Origin: Achromobacter sp. AONIH1
GTDB taxonomy: Bacteria > Pseudomonadota > Gammaproteobacteria > Burkholderiales > Burkholderiaceae_B
Reading direction: 5' to 3'
Assembly: GCF_002902905.1 (NCBI RefSeq)
Contig: NZ_CP026124.1
Span: forward strand, 4,650,001 to 4,714,000
Length of the DNA: 64,000 bases
The notes beneath the pieces were generated by a model. It worked only from the letters and a program-made list of their open reading frames with translations. It did not search any database and was not told the DNA's origin. This document shows, piece by piece, positions 47,290-55,337 of this stretch. The position numbers and the translations under genes were made by a program. Within the stretch, counting starts at the first letter, position 1, and each line of letters starts with the position of its first letter.

Positions 47290-48884
47290 ATTCCACTCTC
47301 GCTTCCGTCACCCCGCCCGATCGCGACCGCCTGCTCGCCCAGCTCGACAACACGCCCGCCTGGGACGTGATCGTCATCGGCGGCGGCGCCACCGGCCTGG
47401 GCACCGCCGTGGACGCGGCCTCGCGCGGCTACCGCACGCTCTTGATCGAAGGCGCCGACTTCGCCAAGGGCACGTCCAGCAAGGCCACCAAGCTGGTTCA
47501 CGGCGGCGTGCGCTACCTGGCGCAGGGCAATGTCAGCCTGGTTCGCGAAGCGTTGCACGAGCGCGGCCTGCTCAACCGCAACGCGCCGCATCTGGTGTGG
47601 CCGCTGGGCTTCGTCGTGCCGGCCTACAACCTGCTGGACCAGCCCTTCTATGGCATCGGCCTGAAGATGTACGACATGCTGGCCGGCAAGCTGAACCTGT
47701 CGCCCAGCCGCTGGCTGTCGCGCCGCGACACGCTGGCCAACGCGCCGACGCTGGCCGAGCAGGTCAATGGTCGCGGCCTGAAGGGCGGCGTGCTGTATTA
47801 CGACGGCCAGTTCGACGACGCGCGCCTGGCCATGAGCCTGATGCGCACGCTGTTCGACCTGGGCGGCACGGCGGTCAACTACGTGCGCGCCACCGGGCTG
47901 ACCATGACGAACGGCAAGGTCGACGGCGTGACGGCCACCGACGCGCTGGGCGACGCGGTCTTCACGCTGCGCGCGCGCTGCGTGATCAACGCCACCGGCG
48001 TCTGGGTCGACGCCGTGCGTCGCATGGAAGACAAGAACGCTCCCACCATGGTCGCGCCCAGCCAGGGCGTGCACCTGACGCTGCCGCGCGATTTCCTGCC
48101 GGGCAAGCGCGCCATCCTGATTCCCAAGACCGACGACGGCCGCGTGCTGTTCGTGGTGCCGTGGAACGGCCACACCATCGTCGGCACCACCGACACCCCG
48201 CGCGACGACCTGCCGCTGGATCCCGACGCCGGCGCGCAGGACGTGGACTTCATCCTGGGCACGGCGGCCCGCTATCTGAGCCGCAAGCCCACCCGCGATG
48301 ATGTCACCAGCGTCTGGGCCGGGCTGCGCCCCTTGGTCAAGGCCACCGGCGAGGCATCCACCAAGACGCTGTCGCGCGAACACACCATCCTGGTGTCCAA
48401 GGCCGGCCTGGTCACGGTCACGGGCGGAAAATGGACCACCTACCGCCGCATGGCGCAGGACGTGGTCAACACGGCCATCCAGAACCAGCTGCTGACGCAG
48501 GCCCCCTGCCGCACCGAGTCGCTGGCCCTGCACGGCGCCGCCGGACTGTCGCCGTCGCAGGAACACGCCGGCACGCCGGACAGCTACTACGGCAGCGACC
48601 TGCCCGCGCTCAAGGCCCTGCCGGGCGCCGAGCGCATGCTGGTCAGCGCCAGCGGCCTGTCCGAAGCCCATGTGCGCTACGCCGCCCGCTACGAGCTGGC
48701 GCGCACCGCCGAGGACGTGCTGGCGCGTCGCAACCGCGCCCTGTTCCTGGACAGCGAGGCCGCCATGCTGGCAGCGCCGGAAGTCGCCCGTATCCTGGCC
48801 GAGGAACTCGGCCACGACGCCGCCTGGCAGCAGCGCACGCTGCGCGACCTGGAACCGGTGGCGGCGCGCTATCGCCTGCGCTGA
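47286..48884 (+). CDS. glpD: Aerobic glycerol-3-phosphate dehydrogenase GlpD
   Basis: A 532-residue FAD enzyme that oxidises glycerol 3-phosphate to dihydroxyacetone phosphate at the inner membrane and feeds electrons to ubiquinone. The FAD motif GGGATGLG is at residues 32-39; other family segments are KGTSSKATKLVHGGVRYL, GGVLYYDGQFDDARL, and RVLFVVPWNGHTIVGTTDTP. Normal length. It follows glpR by about 100 bp on the same strand and is divergent from the transporter operon. No glpK kinase gene is in the window, though glycerol must be phosphorylated before this step. Confidence 0.96.
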   Translation: MNSTLASVTPPDRDRLLAQLDNTPAWDVIVIGGGATGLGTAVDAASRGYRTLLIEGADFAKGTSSKATKLVHGGVRYLAQGNVSLVREALHERGLLNRNAPHLVWPLGFVVPAYNLLDQPFYGIGLKMYDMLAGKLNLSPSRWLSRRDTLANAPTLAEQVNGRGLKGGVLYYDGQFDDARLAMSLMRTLFDLGGTAVNYVRATGLTMTNGKVDGVTATDALGDAVFTLRARCVINATGVWVDAVRRMEDKNAPTMVAPSQGVHLTLPRDFLPGKRAILIPKTDDGRVLFVVPWNGHTIVGTTDTPRDDLPLDPDAGAQDVDFILGTAARYLSRKPTRDDVTSVWAGLRPLVKATGEASTKTLSREHTILVSKAGLVTVTGGKWTTYRRMAQDVVNTAIQNQLLTQAPCRTESLALHGAAGLSPSQEHAGTPDSYYGSDLPALKALPGAERMLVSASGLSEAHVRYAARYELARTAEDVLARRNRALFLDSEAAMLAAPEVARILAEELGHDAAWQQRTLRDLEPVAARYRLR

Positions 48885-48897
48885 AGCGCGGGATTTC

Positions 48898-49407
48898 ATG
48901 CGCAGGCAGCCTCCCGCCCTGTACGCCAGCGCCGCCCTCTGCGCGGCGCTGGCGCTATGGGGCGCGCCTGCCGCGGGCCGCGACGGCGGCAGGACGGCAG
49001 GCGCCGGCCTGGCGCCGCCCACAGCCGCCGCTAGCGAAACGGCGAACGGCGACGCGCGCGACTGCGCGCCCACCGAGCGCGCCGGCGGCAAGGTCATTGA
49101 CATCTACTGGACGCGCGGGCCCGACCATGGCCGGATCACCGGCGGCGAGGTCGATCATTACGTCGACCTGAATCTCGTGGTCCGGACGCGCGGCTACTTC
49201 GAAGGCGATTGCGTGGAAGCCACCGTGCAGGCGACCGACGGCGGCGACATCGTCGAAGGCCGCAAGACATTGACGCTGCACGGACGCGTCGACAAGGCGG
49301 GGGTCGCCTACTTCAAGGAACCGCTGCGGCGCTACACGCTGATCCTGTCGGACGGCGACAAGGACGCGCCCGGGCAGGACGCGCCAGGCTCCCGCCCTGC
49401 GCCCTGA
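48898..49407 (+). CDS. Secreted hypothetical protein
   Basis: A 169-residue protein that I do not recognise. The ATG at 48898 gives a signal peptide (RRQPPALYASAALCAALALW, cleaved near APAAG). The mature part has CAPTERAGGKVIDIYWTRGPDHGRI, VDHYVDLNLVVRTRGYFEGDCVEATV and TLHGRVDKAGVAYFKEPLRRYTLIL, suggesting an Ig-like beta-sandwich with one disulfide. It begins 13 bp after glpD, so co-transcription is possible without implying shared function. Ribosome site weak. Confidence 0.7.
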   Translation: MRRQPPALYASAALCAALALWGAPAAGRDGGRTAGAGLAPPTAAASETANGDARDCAPTERAGGKVIDIYWTRGPDHGRITGGEVDHYVDLNLVVRTRGYFEGDCVEATVQATDGGDIVEGRKTLTLHGRVDKAGVAYFKEPLRRYTLILSDGDKDAPGQDAPGSRPAP

Positions 49408-49412
49408 CGCGA

Positions 49413-49433
49413 CCGCCGCCTGGAAAGCGGCGG
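49413..49433. terminator. Bidirectional hairpin between convergent genes
   Basis: A 7-bp stem CCGCCGC / GCGGCGG with a 7-base loop, lying between the stop codons of the secreted protein and the convergent HD-GYP gene. No T-run on either strand. Confidence 0.5.
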
Positions 49434-49443
49434 CCGGGCGCCC

Positions 49444-50142
49444 TCAGGGCACCCGCAGCGGGCTGTGCCTGATCATGCCCTCGAACACCCGCAGCAGGTC
49501 GGGATCGCACTTGGCGCCGGCCTCGCGATGCAGGATCAGCATGATCTGCGCATGCGTGCGGGCCGGGTGATAGGGTCGCGCGTCGCCCAGAGCATCGTAG
49601 GAATCCGCCAGGGAAATGATGCGCGAATGCAGCGGGATGTCATGACCCGCCAATCCATCCGGATAGCCGGAGCCGTCGAAGTGCTCGTGATGGTGGCGCA
49701 CCGCCAGCGCGATCTGGTCGCGTCCCGGCAGGTCGCTCTGGCCGATGATGTCGGCGCCGACGGCGGCGTGCGACTTCATGATTTCCCAGTCCTCGTTTTC
49801 AAGCCTGCCGGGCGAGAACAGCACGCGATCGGGCGTGGCGATCTTGCCCAGGTCGTGCAATCGGGCGGCGACGGCGATGGACTCCAGCTCGTCTTCGGCC
49901 AGGCCGCAGGCACGGGCCAGCGCCACGCTCAGCGCCACCACGCGGTGGCAGTGCCGACCCGTGGCCGGATCGCGCGCGCGCATCGCGGCGAACAGCGCCG
50001 CCTCACAGGAGCCGGGCGGCTCCCCTTCCGTCGAAAAACGCTGCGGGACATCCGTGGCCGGGGATGGGGCAGCCAGGCCGTCTGACGGTGACGGCGGCAC
50101 TGAGGGTACGTCTGGAGGCATCGAACAAGGCATGCGCGGCAC
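49444..50142 (-). CDS. HD-GYP domain cyclic-di-GMP phosphodiesterase
   Basis: A protein of up to 232 residues with a single HD-GYP domain. Metal and catalytic motifs are intact: HDLGK (His96, Asp97), HAAVGADII, and HHEHFDGSGYPDGL (residues 151-164), which includes the GYP triplet. There is no receiver, PAS or membrane domain, only a Pro/Ser-rich N-terminal stretch of about 45 residues that may be unstructured or upstream of the true start. Candidate starts are GTG 50142, ATG 50133 and ATG 50121. It should hydrolyse c-di-GMP; its regulation is unclear. Confidence 0.92.
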   Translation of the reverse strand: MPRMPCSMPPDVPSVPPSPSDGLAAPSPATDVPQRFSTEGEPPGSCEAALFAAMRARDPATGRHCHRVVALSVALARACGLAEDELESIAVAARLHDLGKIATPDRVLFSPGRLENEDWEIMKSHAAVGADIIGQSDLPGRDQIALAVRHHHEHFDGSGYPDGLAGHDIPLHSRIISLADSYDALGDARPYHPARTHAQIMLILHREAGAKCDPDLLRVFEGMIRHSPLRVP

Positions 50143-50238
50143 TGCGATGGCGCCGCGTCGGAATCATAAAGTAGCGATTCTGACACATTGCTGCACGTTC
50201 CGCGCGCGCTGGGCGGCGCGTCTCCGACGCCTGTCGGT

Positions 50239-50919
50239 TCACTGGCGCAGGCGCTCCAGCAAGGCCTCGGCCACCCCGACCGACGATGCCGGATTCTGCC
50301 CGGTGATCAGCAGCCCGTCGGCGATCACGTGCGGCTGCCAGTCCTCGGCGCGGCTGTACTGCGCGCCCAGGCGCACCAGTTCATCTTCCACCAGGAACGG
50401 CACGATCTGGCTCAGGCCCACTGCGGCCTCCTCGGCGTTGGAAAAGCCCGTGACCTGCCTGCCCTGCACCATCGGCTTGCCGTCGGCGGTCCTGGCGTGG
50501 CGCAGCACGCCCGGCGCATGGCACACCGCCGCCACGGGCTTGCCGGCGGCCAGCATGTTCTGGATCAGCTTCACCGAACGCGGATCCTCGGCCAGATCCC
50601 ACAGCGGCCCGTGGCCGCCCGGGTAGAACACGGCATCATGATCGGCCGCCTGCGCCTCGGCCAGCGGCAGCGTGGCCGCGAGCCGGCGCTGGGCCTGGGC
50701 ATCGCCACGGAAACGATGGGTGGCCTCGGTCTGGGCCTCGGGGTCGTCGCTCTTGGGATCCAGCGGCGGCTGGCCGCCCTTGGGCGAGGCCAGCGTCAGC
50801 TCGGCGCCGGCATCCAGGAAGGCATAGTACGGCGCGGCGAACTCCTCCAGCCAGAAGCCGGTCTTGCGCCCGGTGGCGCCCAGCGTGTCATGGGAAGTCA
50901 CGACGATCAGGATCTTCAT
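50239..50919 (-). CDS. DJ-1/PfpI-superfamily protein (Hsp31-like)
   Basis: A 226-residue cytoplasmic protein. The nucleophile elbow is AAVCHAPG with Cys133 and His134; an acidic residue in GFWLEEF (Glu25 or Glu26) completes the site. Segments YPGGHGPLWDLAEDP and VTGFSNAEEAAVGL are typical of the Hsp31/glyoxalase-III-like subgroup, which detoxify methylglyoxal or act as chaperones. GGAG lies 8 bases before the ATG. Divergent from the regulator at 51276. Confidence 0.92.
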   Translation of the reverse strand: MKILIVVTSHDTLGATGRKTGFWLEEFAAPYYAFLDAGAELTLASPKGGQPPLDPKSDDPEAQTEATHRFRGDAQAQRRLAATLPLAEAQAADHDAVFYPGGHGPLWDLAEDPRSVKLIQNMLAAGKPVAAVCHAPGVLRHARTADGKPMVQGRQVTGFSNAEEAAVGLSQIVPFLVEDELVRLGAQYSRAEDWQPHVIADGLLITGQNPASSVGVAEALLERLRQ

Positions 50920-51275
50920 TGCGTGCTCCTGTAGCGCGACCTCGCCGCCGCGCGCGCGGCGGACGGGGGATCGTTGAGGAATGCGCCGGCTCGCGGCCCG
51001 TGAGGCCCGCGCCGGCGGAAACGGCGGAGGCCGGAAAGGATCGCCTCCGGCTGGCCTGACCCATTACACCATCGATGGGCCAATGCCGCCGGCCCGCCCG
51101 CCAAGCGGCCGGTTCATGCGCCCACATCGTGCACCAACATCGCGCACGCCACAGGGCGCGGCAGGCCATGTCCGAGAATTCGGGTCAGAAAGGGGCGTTG
51201 AGCGAGGTTTGGGAATCACTGGTAACCGATGCATCATTCATGCGCTCGAGCCGCAATGACCCCCCACAACGATTC
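50920..51275. other. Divergent intergenic region
   Basis: 356 bp between the DJ-1/PfpI gene and the OmpR-like regulator. It probably contains promoters for both. An alternative in-frame ATG for the regulator at 51168 would shorten it. I see no clear promoter pair or dyad. Confidence 0.45.
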
Positions 51276-51995
51276 ATGAATGACCTACTAGACCTGATCG
51301 TCTTTTCTCCCGACGCCGATCAGCGCGCGCGCCGCAGCGGCGCACTGGCCGAAATGGGCTTCTCGCCCCGCCGCTGCGAAGATTCCAACGGCCTGTTCCG
51401 CCTGTTCCAGACCCGCCGCACGCCGCTGCTTGTCATGGAAGCGGAGCTGACCGATCTGTGCATGGCCGTCGCCGGCCTGCGCGCCATGGACACCACGGCG
51501 GGCATCGTCGCCATCTCCACCTTCGATTCGCCAGAAAACCGCATCCTCGGGCTGCACTGCGGCGCCGACGTCTGCTTCCAGCCCGACGTCGCGACGGCCG
51601 AGATCGCCGCCGCGCTGCAGGCCCTGGTGCGCCGCACGCCGCCTTCGGGACGCCGCCACGCCGAGGCGGAGACGCGCGCGCAGCCAGCGTCCGCCGGCGC
51701 CGCCGCCGGACGCTGGCAGTTCCAGGACGCCGCCTGGACCCTGGTCAGCCCGCGCGGCGAGCGCCTGCCGCTGACCCAGGCCGAGCGCGAATTCCTGCTC
51801 AAGCTGACCTCGGCCATGGACAAGCGCCTGCCGCGCAGCGACGCCTTCGCGCCCGACCCCCAGGCCGGCCGTGACTCGGTGCGCCGCACCGACGTGGTGG
51901 TGAGCCGGCTGCGGCGCAAGGCGCAGGACATGCACCTGGACCTCCCGATCCGGACGGTCTGGGGCTGGGGCTACGCCTTCACCGGTGAGATCTAG
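51276..51995 (+). CDS. OmpR-like regulator with pseudo-receiver domain
   Basis: A 239-residue protein with a receiver-like N-terminal domain (1-120) and a winged-helix C-terminal domain (about 145-239; LPLTQAEREFLLKLTSAM, VVVSRLRRKAQ, VWGWGYAF). Key phosphorylation residues are missing: the phosphoacceptor position reads LLVMEAEL with Glu55 in place of Asp, and the conserved Lys near the end of the receiver reads FQPD (Gln102). It is therefore unlikely to be controlled by a histidine kinase. ATG 51276 lacks a ribosome site; ATG 51168 is an alternative giving 36 extra residues. No kinase gene is adjacent. Confidence 0.85.
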   Translation: MNDLLDLIVFSPDADQRARRSGALAEMGFSPRRCEDSNGLFRLFQTRRTPLLVMEAELTDLCMAVAGLRAMDTTAGIVAISTFDSPENRILGLHCGADVCFQPDVATAEIAAALQALVRRTPPSGRRHAEAETRAQPASAGAAAGRWQFQDAAWTLVSPRGERLPLTQAEREFLLKLTSAMDKRLPRSDAFAPDPQAGRDSVRRTDVVVSRLRRKAQDMHLDLPIRTVWGWGYAFTGEI

Positions 51996-52070
51996 CGCGG
52001 GCGTATCATGCGCGCAGCGATCGCGGTTTCCCGCACGCCCGTTCCGCACTCCCGCGATCCCGGATCCAAC

Positions 52071-52553
52071 ATGGACGTATTCAGCCAACTGCAAGCCCTG
52101 CTGACCCGCCATCAGGCGCGCTATCGCCTGATCGAGCATGCCGCCGCCGGCAAATCGGTCGAAGTCGCCGCCATCCGCGGCACCGCCGTGAGCCAGGGCG
52201 CCAAGGCGCTGGTCTGCCGCGTGAAGATTTCCTCGAACCAGCGCCGCAACGTGCTGGCCGTGTTCCCCGCCGACCGTCAGGCCGACCTGGACGCCATCGC
52301 CCGCGCCGCCGGCGGCAAGAAGGCCTCGCTGGCCTCGCAGGACCTGGCGCGCGAGCTGACCGGTTGCGAGATCGGCGCCATCCCGCCCTTCTCCTTCAAT
52401 CCCGAGCTGCACCTGCTGGTCGACCCCACGCTGCGCGAGCGGCACGATGAAATCGTGTTCAACGCCGGCCGTCTGGACGCCTCCATCCTGCTCGACACGG
52501 AAGACTACTTCCGGCTGGCCGCGCCCGAGGTCGCGCCGCTCATCAAGGACTGA
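52071..52553 (+). CDS. YbaK/ProX-like aminoacyl-tRNA deacylase family protein
   Basis: A 160-residue cytoplasmic protein of the YbaK/EbsC/PrdX superfamily, whose members remove wrongly attached amino acids from tRNA. Core segments are AVSQGAKALVCRVK (with the conserved Lys), FPADRQADLDAIARAAGGKKASLAS, and GCEIGAIPPFSF followed by DEIVFNAGRLDASILL. The ATG at 52071 gives the normal N-terminus. Precedes the NRDE gene by only 2 bp, so the two are probably one operon. Confidence 0.88.
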   Translation: MDVFSQLQALLTRHQARYRLIEHAAAGKSVEVAAIRGTAVSQGAKALVCRVKISSNQRRNVLAVFPADRQADLDAIARAAGGKKASLASQDLARELTGCEIGAIPPFSFNPELHLLVDPTLRERHDEIVFNAGRLDASILLDTEDYFRLAAPEVAPLIKD

Positions 52554-52555
52554 CC

Positions 52556-53374
52556 ATGTGCCTCGCCGTGCTTGCCCTGCATGCCGTCCCCGGCATCCCT
52601 GTGCTGATCGCCGCCAACCGCGACGAATTCCACGCCCGCCCCACGCTGGCCGCGGCGCAATGGCCCGACGCGGCCGGCATCTACGCCGGGCGCGATGCGC
52701 TGGCCGGCGGCACCTGGATGGGCGCTTCGAGCCATGGCCGCTACGCGCTGGTCACCAATTTCCGCGAACCCGGCCTGAACCGCGCCGACGCGCCCTCGCG
52801 CGGCGCGCTGGTCGAGCGCTACCTGCGCGGCGACGAGCCGCCGGCCGAGTACATGGCGCGCGTCCATAACGAGGGGCAGGCCTACAACGGCTTCAACCTG
52901 ATCGTGGGCGACATGGAACAAGCCTGGTATGTCAGCAACCGTGACGGCGCGCCGCGACGGCTCGTAGCAGGCTTGTACGCGCTGTCCAACCACCTGCTGG
53001 ACACGCCCTGGCCCAAGCTCGCGCGCACCAAGCGCGCCTTCGCCGATGTGCTGCGCCAGGGCCCCCAGCCCGACCTGCCCGCGCTGTACACGGCCCTGGC
53101 CGATCGTGAACCGGCCGACGACGACGAACTGCCCGCCACCGGCCTGCCGCCGGACCGCGAGAAACTGCTGAGCAGCCCCTTCATCGTCAGCCCCACCTAC
53201 GGCACCCGCAGCTCGACCGTGCTGGCCTTGCGGGAGCATGGCGCCGGGCTGCTGCACGAGCGGCGCTACGCGCCTGACGGCACGCTGAACGGAGAAAGCG
53301 AACTCCTCTTCGAGCTGCCTCCCGAATACGCCGGCGCACGAACTCCGGACGCCGTCGCGGGTCGAAACGCATGA
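52556..53374 (+). CDS. NRDE/TANGO2-family protein
   Basis: A 272-residue protein with the family N-terminus MCLAVLALHAVPGIPVLIA followed by NRDE at residues 21-24. Cys2 may become an N-terminal nucleophile after Met removal, as the fold resembles Ntn hydrolases. Other conserved parts are GGTWMGASSHGRYALVTNFREP and FNLIVGDMEQAWYVSNRDG. Proposed roles for homologues include haem trafficking; the activity here is unknown. Confidence 0.93.
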   Translation: MCLAVLALHAVPGIPVLIAANRDEFHARPTLAAAQWPDAAGIYAGRDALAGGTWMGASSHGRYALVTNFREPGLNRADAPSRGALVERYLRGDEPPAEYMARVHNEGQAYNGFNLIVGDMEQAWYVSNRDGAPRRLVAGLYALSNHLLDTPWPKLARTKRAFADVLRQGPQPDLPALYTALADREPADDDELPATGLPPDREKLLSSPFIVSPTYGTRSSTVLALREHGAGLLHERRYAPDGTLNGESELLFELPPEYAGARTPDAVAGRNA

Positions 53375-53433
53375 CGCGCGCCGGCCAGCGCCCGGCGCGG
53401 CGCACCGCCGTCCGTCGAATCAAGGAGAACAGC

Positions 53434-53868
53434 ATGAACAAGCGCATCGAACGTTGCACTATGGCCGCGGCCATGGCCTTGGGCAGCATGGCCATCGCCG
53501 GCCTGCTGAACACCGCGCAGGCGGGACTGCCGCCGGTCCAGCATCAGGGATCGGTGCAGTACGTCAGCGGCGGCATCGGGCTCGACGAATCCGAGGCCCT
53601 GAAGGCCGCCGCCAAGGACTATCCCCTGGCGCTGACCTTCGCCGCACAGGTCGGCGGCAAGGCCGACTATGTCGCGGACGTGACCGTGGCCATACACGAC
53701 GGCCAGGGCAAGCCGGTGCTGCGCGCGACGTCGGAAGGCCCGTACATGCTGGTGAAGCTGCCGGCCGGCGACTACAAGGTGTCGGCCACCTACAAGGGCC
53801 AGACGCAGGAACGCCAGGTCGCCGTCAAGGGCGCCGGCGCCGCACGCGCCGTCTTCGAGTGGAAATGA
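53434..53868 (+). CDS. Secreted protein with transthyretin-like/carboxypeptidase-regulatory-like domain
   Basis: A 144-residue exported protein. AAGGAG precedes the ATG at 53434, and the signal peptide ends NTAQA-GL near residue 30. The mature part has YVADVTVAIHDGQGKPVLRATSEGPYMLVKLPAGDYKVSATYKGQ, the beta-sandwich pattern of carboxypeptidase-regulatory-like domains. Function unknown; abundant in Burkholderiales envelopes. Possibly co-transcribed with the NRDE gene 59 bp upstream. Confidence 0.85.
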   Translation: MNKRIERCTMAAAMALGSMAIAGLLNTAQAGLPPVQHQGSVQYVSGGIGLDESEALKAAAKDYPLALTFAAQVGGKADYVADVTVAIHDGQGKPVLRATSEGPYMLVKLPAGDYKVSATYKGQTQERQVAVKGAGAARAVFEWK

Positions 53869-53911
53869 CGCCGCGCCGGCGGGCCGGCCGAGGCCCCGGG
53901 GCGGCGCGGCG
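53869..53911. terminator. Possible hairpin between convergent genes
   Basis: A 10-bp inverted repeat CGCCGCGCCG / CGGCGCGGCG separated by 23 bases, filling the gap between the secreted protein and the convergent MAPEG gene. Long loop and no T-run make this uncertain. Confidence 0.35.
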
Positions 53912-53917
53912 GCCGGC

Positions 53918-54292
53918 TCAGACGCCGGTGAACAGGATGGCGATGGTGAAGCCGATGCTGGTCGCCCAGACCAGCGAGCGCAGCGCGCCCCAACCCGCCA
54001 CGTACATGGCCAGATAGCCCAGTCGCAGCCCCAGCCAGCACGCCATCAGCGTGGCCACGCGCGTCGCGTCGGCCTGGTTGTGCAGCGCGAACAAGACCGC
54101 CGCGTAGAAGAAAGGCAGCGCCTCGAAGGCATTGCTCTGCGCCGCGTTGGCGCGCGCCCGCCAGCCTTCCTGCCGCGCCAGCCAGGGACGCGGGTCGTTG
54201 TTGTCGAACTTCTGGCCGCCCGCCTTGGCCAGGATGGCGGACAGGAAGGGCACGATCGCCGCCGCCAGCATCAACCACGCAATCATTTTCAT
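53918..54292 (-). CDS. MAPEG-family membrane protein
   Basis: A 124-residue inner-membrane protein with four hydrophobic helices. MAPEG signatures are visible: FDNNDPRPWLARQEGWRARANAAQSNAFEALPFFYAAVL and the closing LRSLVWATSIGFTIAILF. Eukaryotic relatives include microsomal glutathione transferases; bacterial members are mostly uncharacterised. The ATG at 54292 has AGAGG upstream; a TTG two codons earlier is also possible. Confidence 0.92.
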   Translation of the reverse strand: MKMIAWLMLAAAIVPFLSAILAKAGGQKFDNNDPRPWLARQEGWRARANAAQSNAFEALPFFYAAVLFALHNQADATRVATLMACWLGLRLGYLAMYVAGWGALRSLVWATSIGFTIAILFTGV

Positions 54293-54373
54293 GGGCAAAC
54301 CTCTGCTTGGATGTGAGAAAACGCGGTGACGCGCGCCGCCGCGCTGGCCGCATGGTCGCCCGAAAGCCGGAAA

Positions 54374-55276
54374 ATGAAAAGCCCGTCACCGTTTACACTC
54401 GCCAGTTTTCCCGATCGCGAGTTTCCGGTGCCCTTGTTGTCCCCCTGGTCCGTCCTGTTCCTGTCCGCCGCCTTGCTGTGGCCCCCCGCCACGCGCCGTT
54501 GGGCGCCCCTGGCGCTGGCGGTGGCCTATGCCTGGGCCGGCACGCAGGGCGCGCTGGACCCCGCCGCCCTGGCCGCGCCGGCGCTGCTGGCGCTGGCCGC
54601 CCTGCTGGTGCAGCCGGCGGCCCCGACCGCCCTGCGGCTGGCCGGCCACATGCTGTTCATCGCCGTGGCGGCGGCGCTGTTCCTGCACCTGATGCCGGGA
54701 TTCCACAATCCGCTGGTGATCCCGCGCGCGCCGCTCAGTCCGGACGCCGTGCCGTTCAGCATGTACCTGAACCTGGACAAGCCGCTGGTGGCGTTCTGGA
54801 TCATCCTGGCCCTGCCGCCCGTCATGACGGGCCTGGACGCGGGCCGCACGCTGCGCGCCACGCTGGCCTGCGGCGCGGCGGCGGTGCTCGTGTGCCTGAC
54901 GCTGGCGCTGGCCCTGGGCATGGTCGGCTGGGCCCCCAAGTGGCCGGACAACGGCTGGCTGTGGCTGGTCAACAATGCCTTGCTGGTGACGCTGGCGGAG
55001 GAAGCGCTGTTCCGTGGCTATATCCAGGAACGGCTGGGCCGGCTGTGGCGCGCGCGCCGCTGGGGCGCCGATGCCGCGCTGCTGTGCGCGGCCGCGCTGT
55101 TCGGCCTGGCGCACTATGCCGGCGGCTGGCAATGGATGCTGCTGGCGGGCCTGGCGGGGGCCGCCTACGGCTTGGCCTACCGCCACGGCGGCCTGGCGGC
55201 GGCGGTGCTGGCGCACCTGGCGCTGAACACCGCGCACTTCGGCCTGTACACCTATCCCATGCGCGCGGCATTCTAG
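54374..55276 (+). CDS. CPBP-family intramembrane glutamic endopeptidase
   Basis: A 300-residue polytopic protein of the CPBP (CAAX protease/Rce1-like) family. The catalytic motif EEALFRG holds Glu209, Glu210 and Arg214; His247 (FGLAHYAGG) and His281 with Asn285 (HLALNTAHF) complete the active-site set. All essential residues are present. Around eight hydrophobic helices. The ATG at 54374 is likely; a weak ribosome site precedes it. Substrate unknown; bacterial members process or protect against peptides. Confidence 0.9.
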   Translation: MKSPSPFTLASFPDREFPVPLLSPWSVLFLSAALLWPPATRRWAPLALAVAYAWAGTQGALDPAALAAPALLALAALLVQPAAPTALRLAGHMLFIAVAAALFLHLMPGFHNPLVIPRAPLSPDAVPFSMYLNLDKPLVAFWIILALPPVMTGLDAGRTLRATLACGAAAVLVCLTLALALGMVGWAPKWPDNGWLWLVNNALLVTLAEEALFRGYIQERLGRLWRARRWGADAALLCAAALFGLAHYAGGWQWMLLAGLAGAAYGLAYRHGGLAAAVLAHLALNTAHFGLYTYPMRAAF

Positions 55277-55337
55277 GACGCGCCGCAGCCGGCGGCGCGG
55301 ACGCGCCCATGCGCGCCGCGCGCCCGGCGCTCCGGCC

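Noticed and set aside
49444..50142. Possible second-messenger operon with the neighbouring DJ-1/PfpI gene
   Set aside because: Both are on the same strand, but 96 bp and no functional link connect them, so I treat them as separate.
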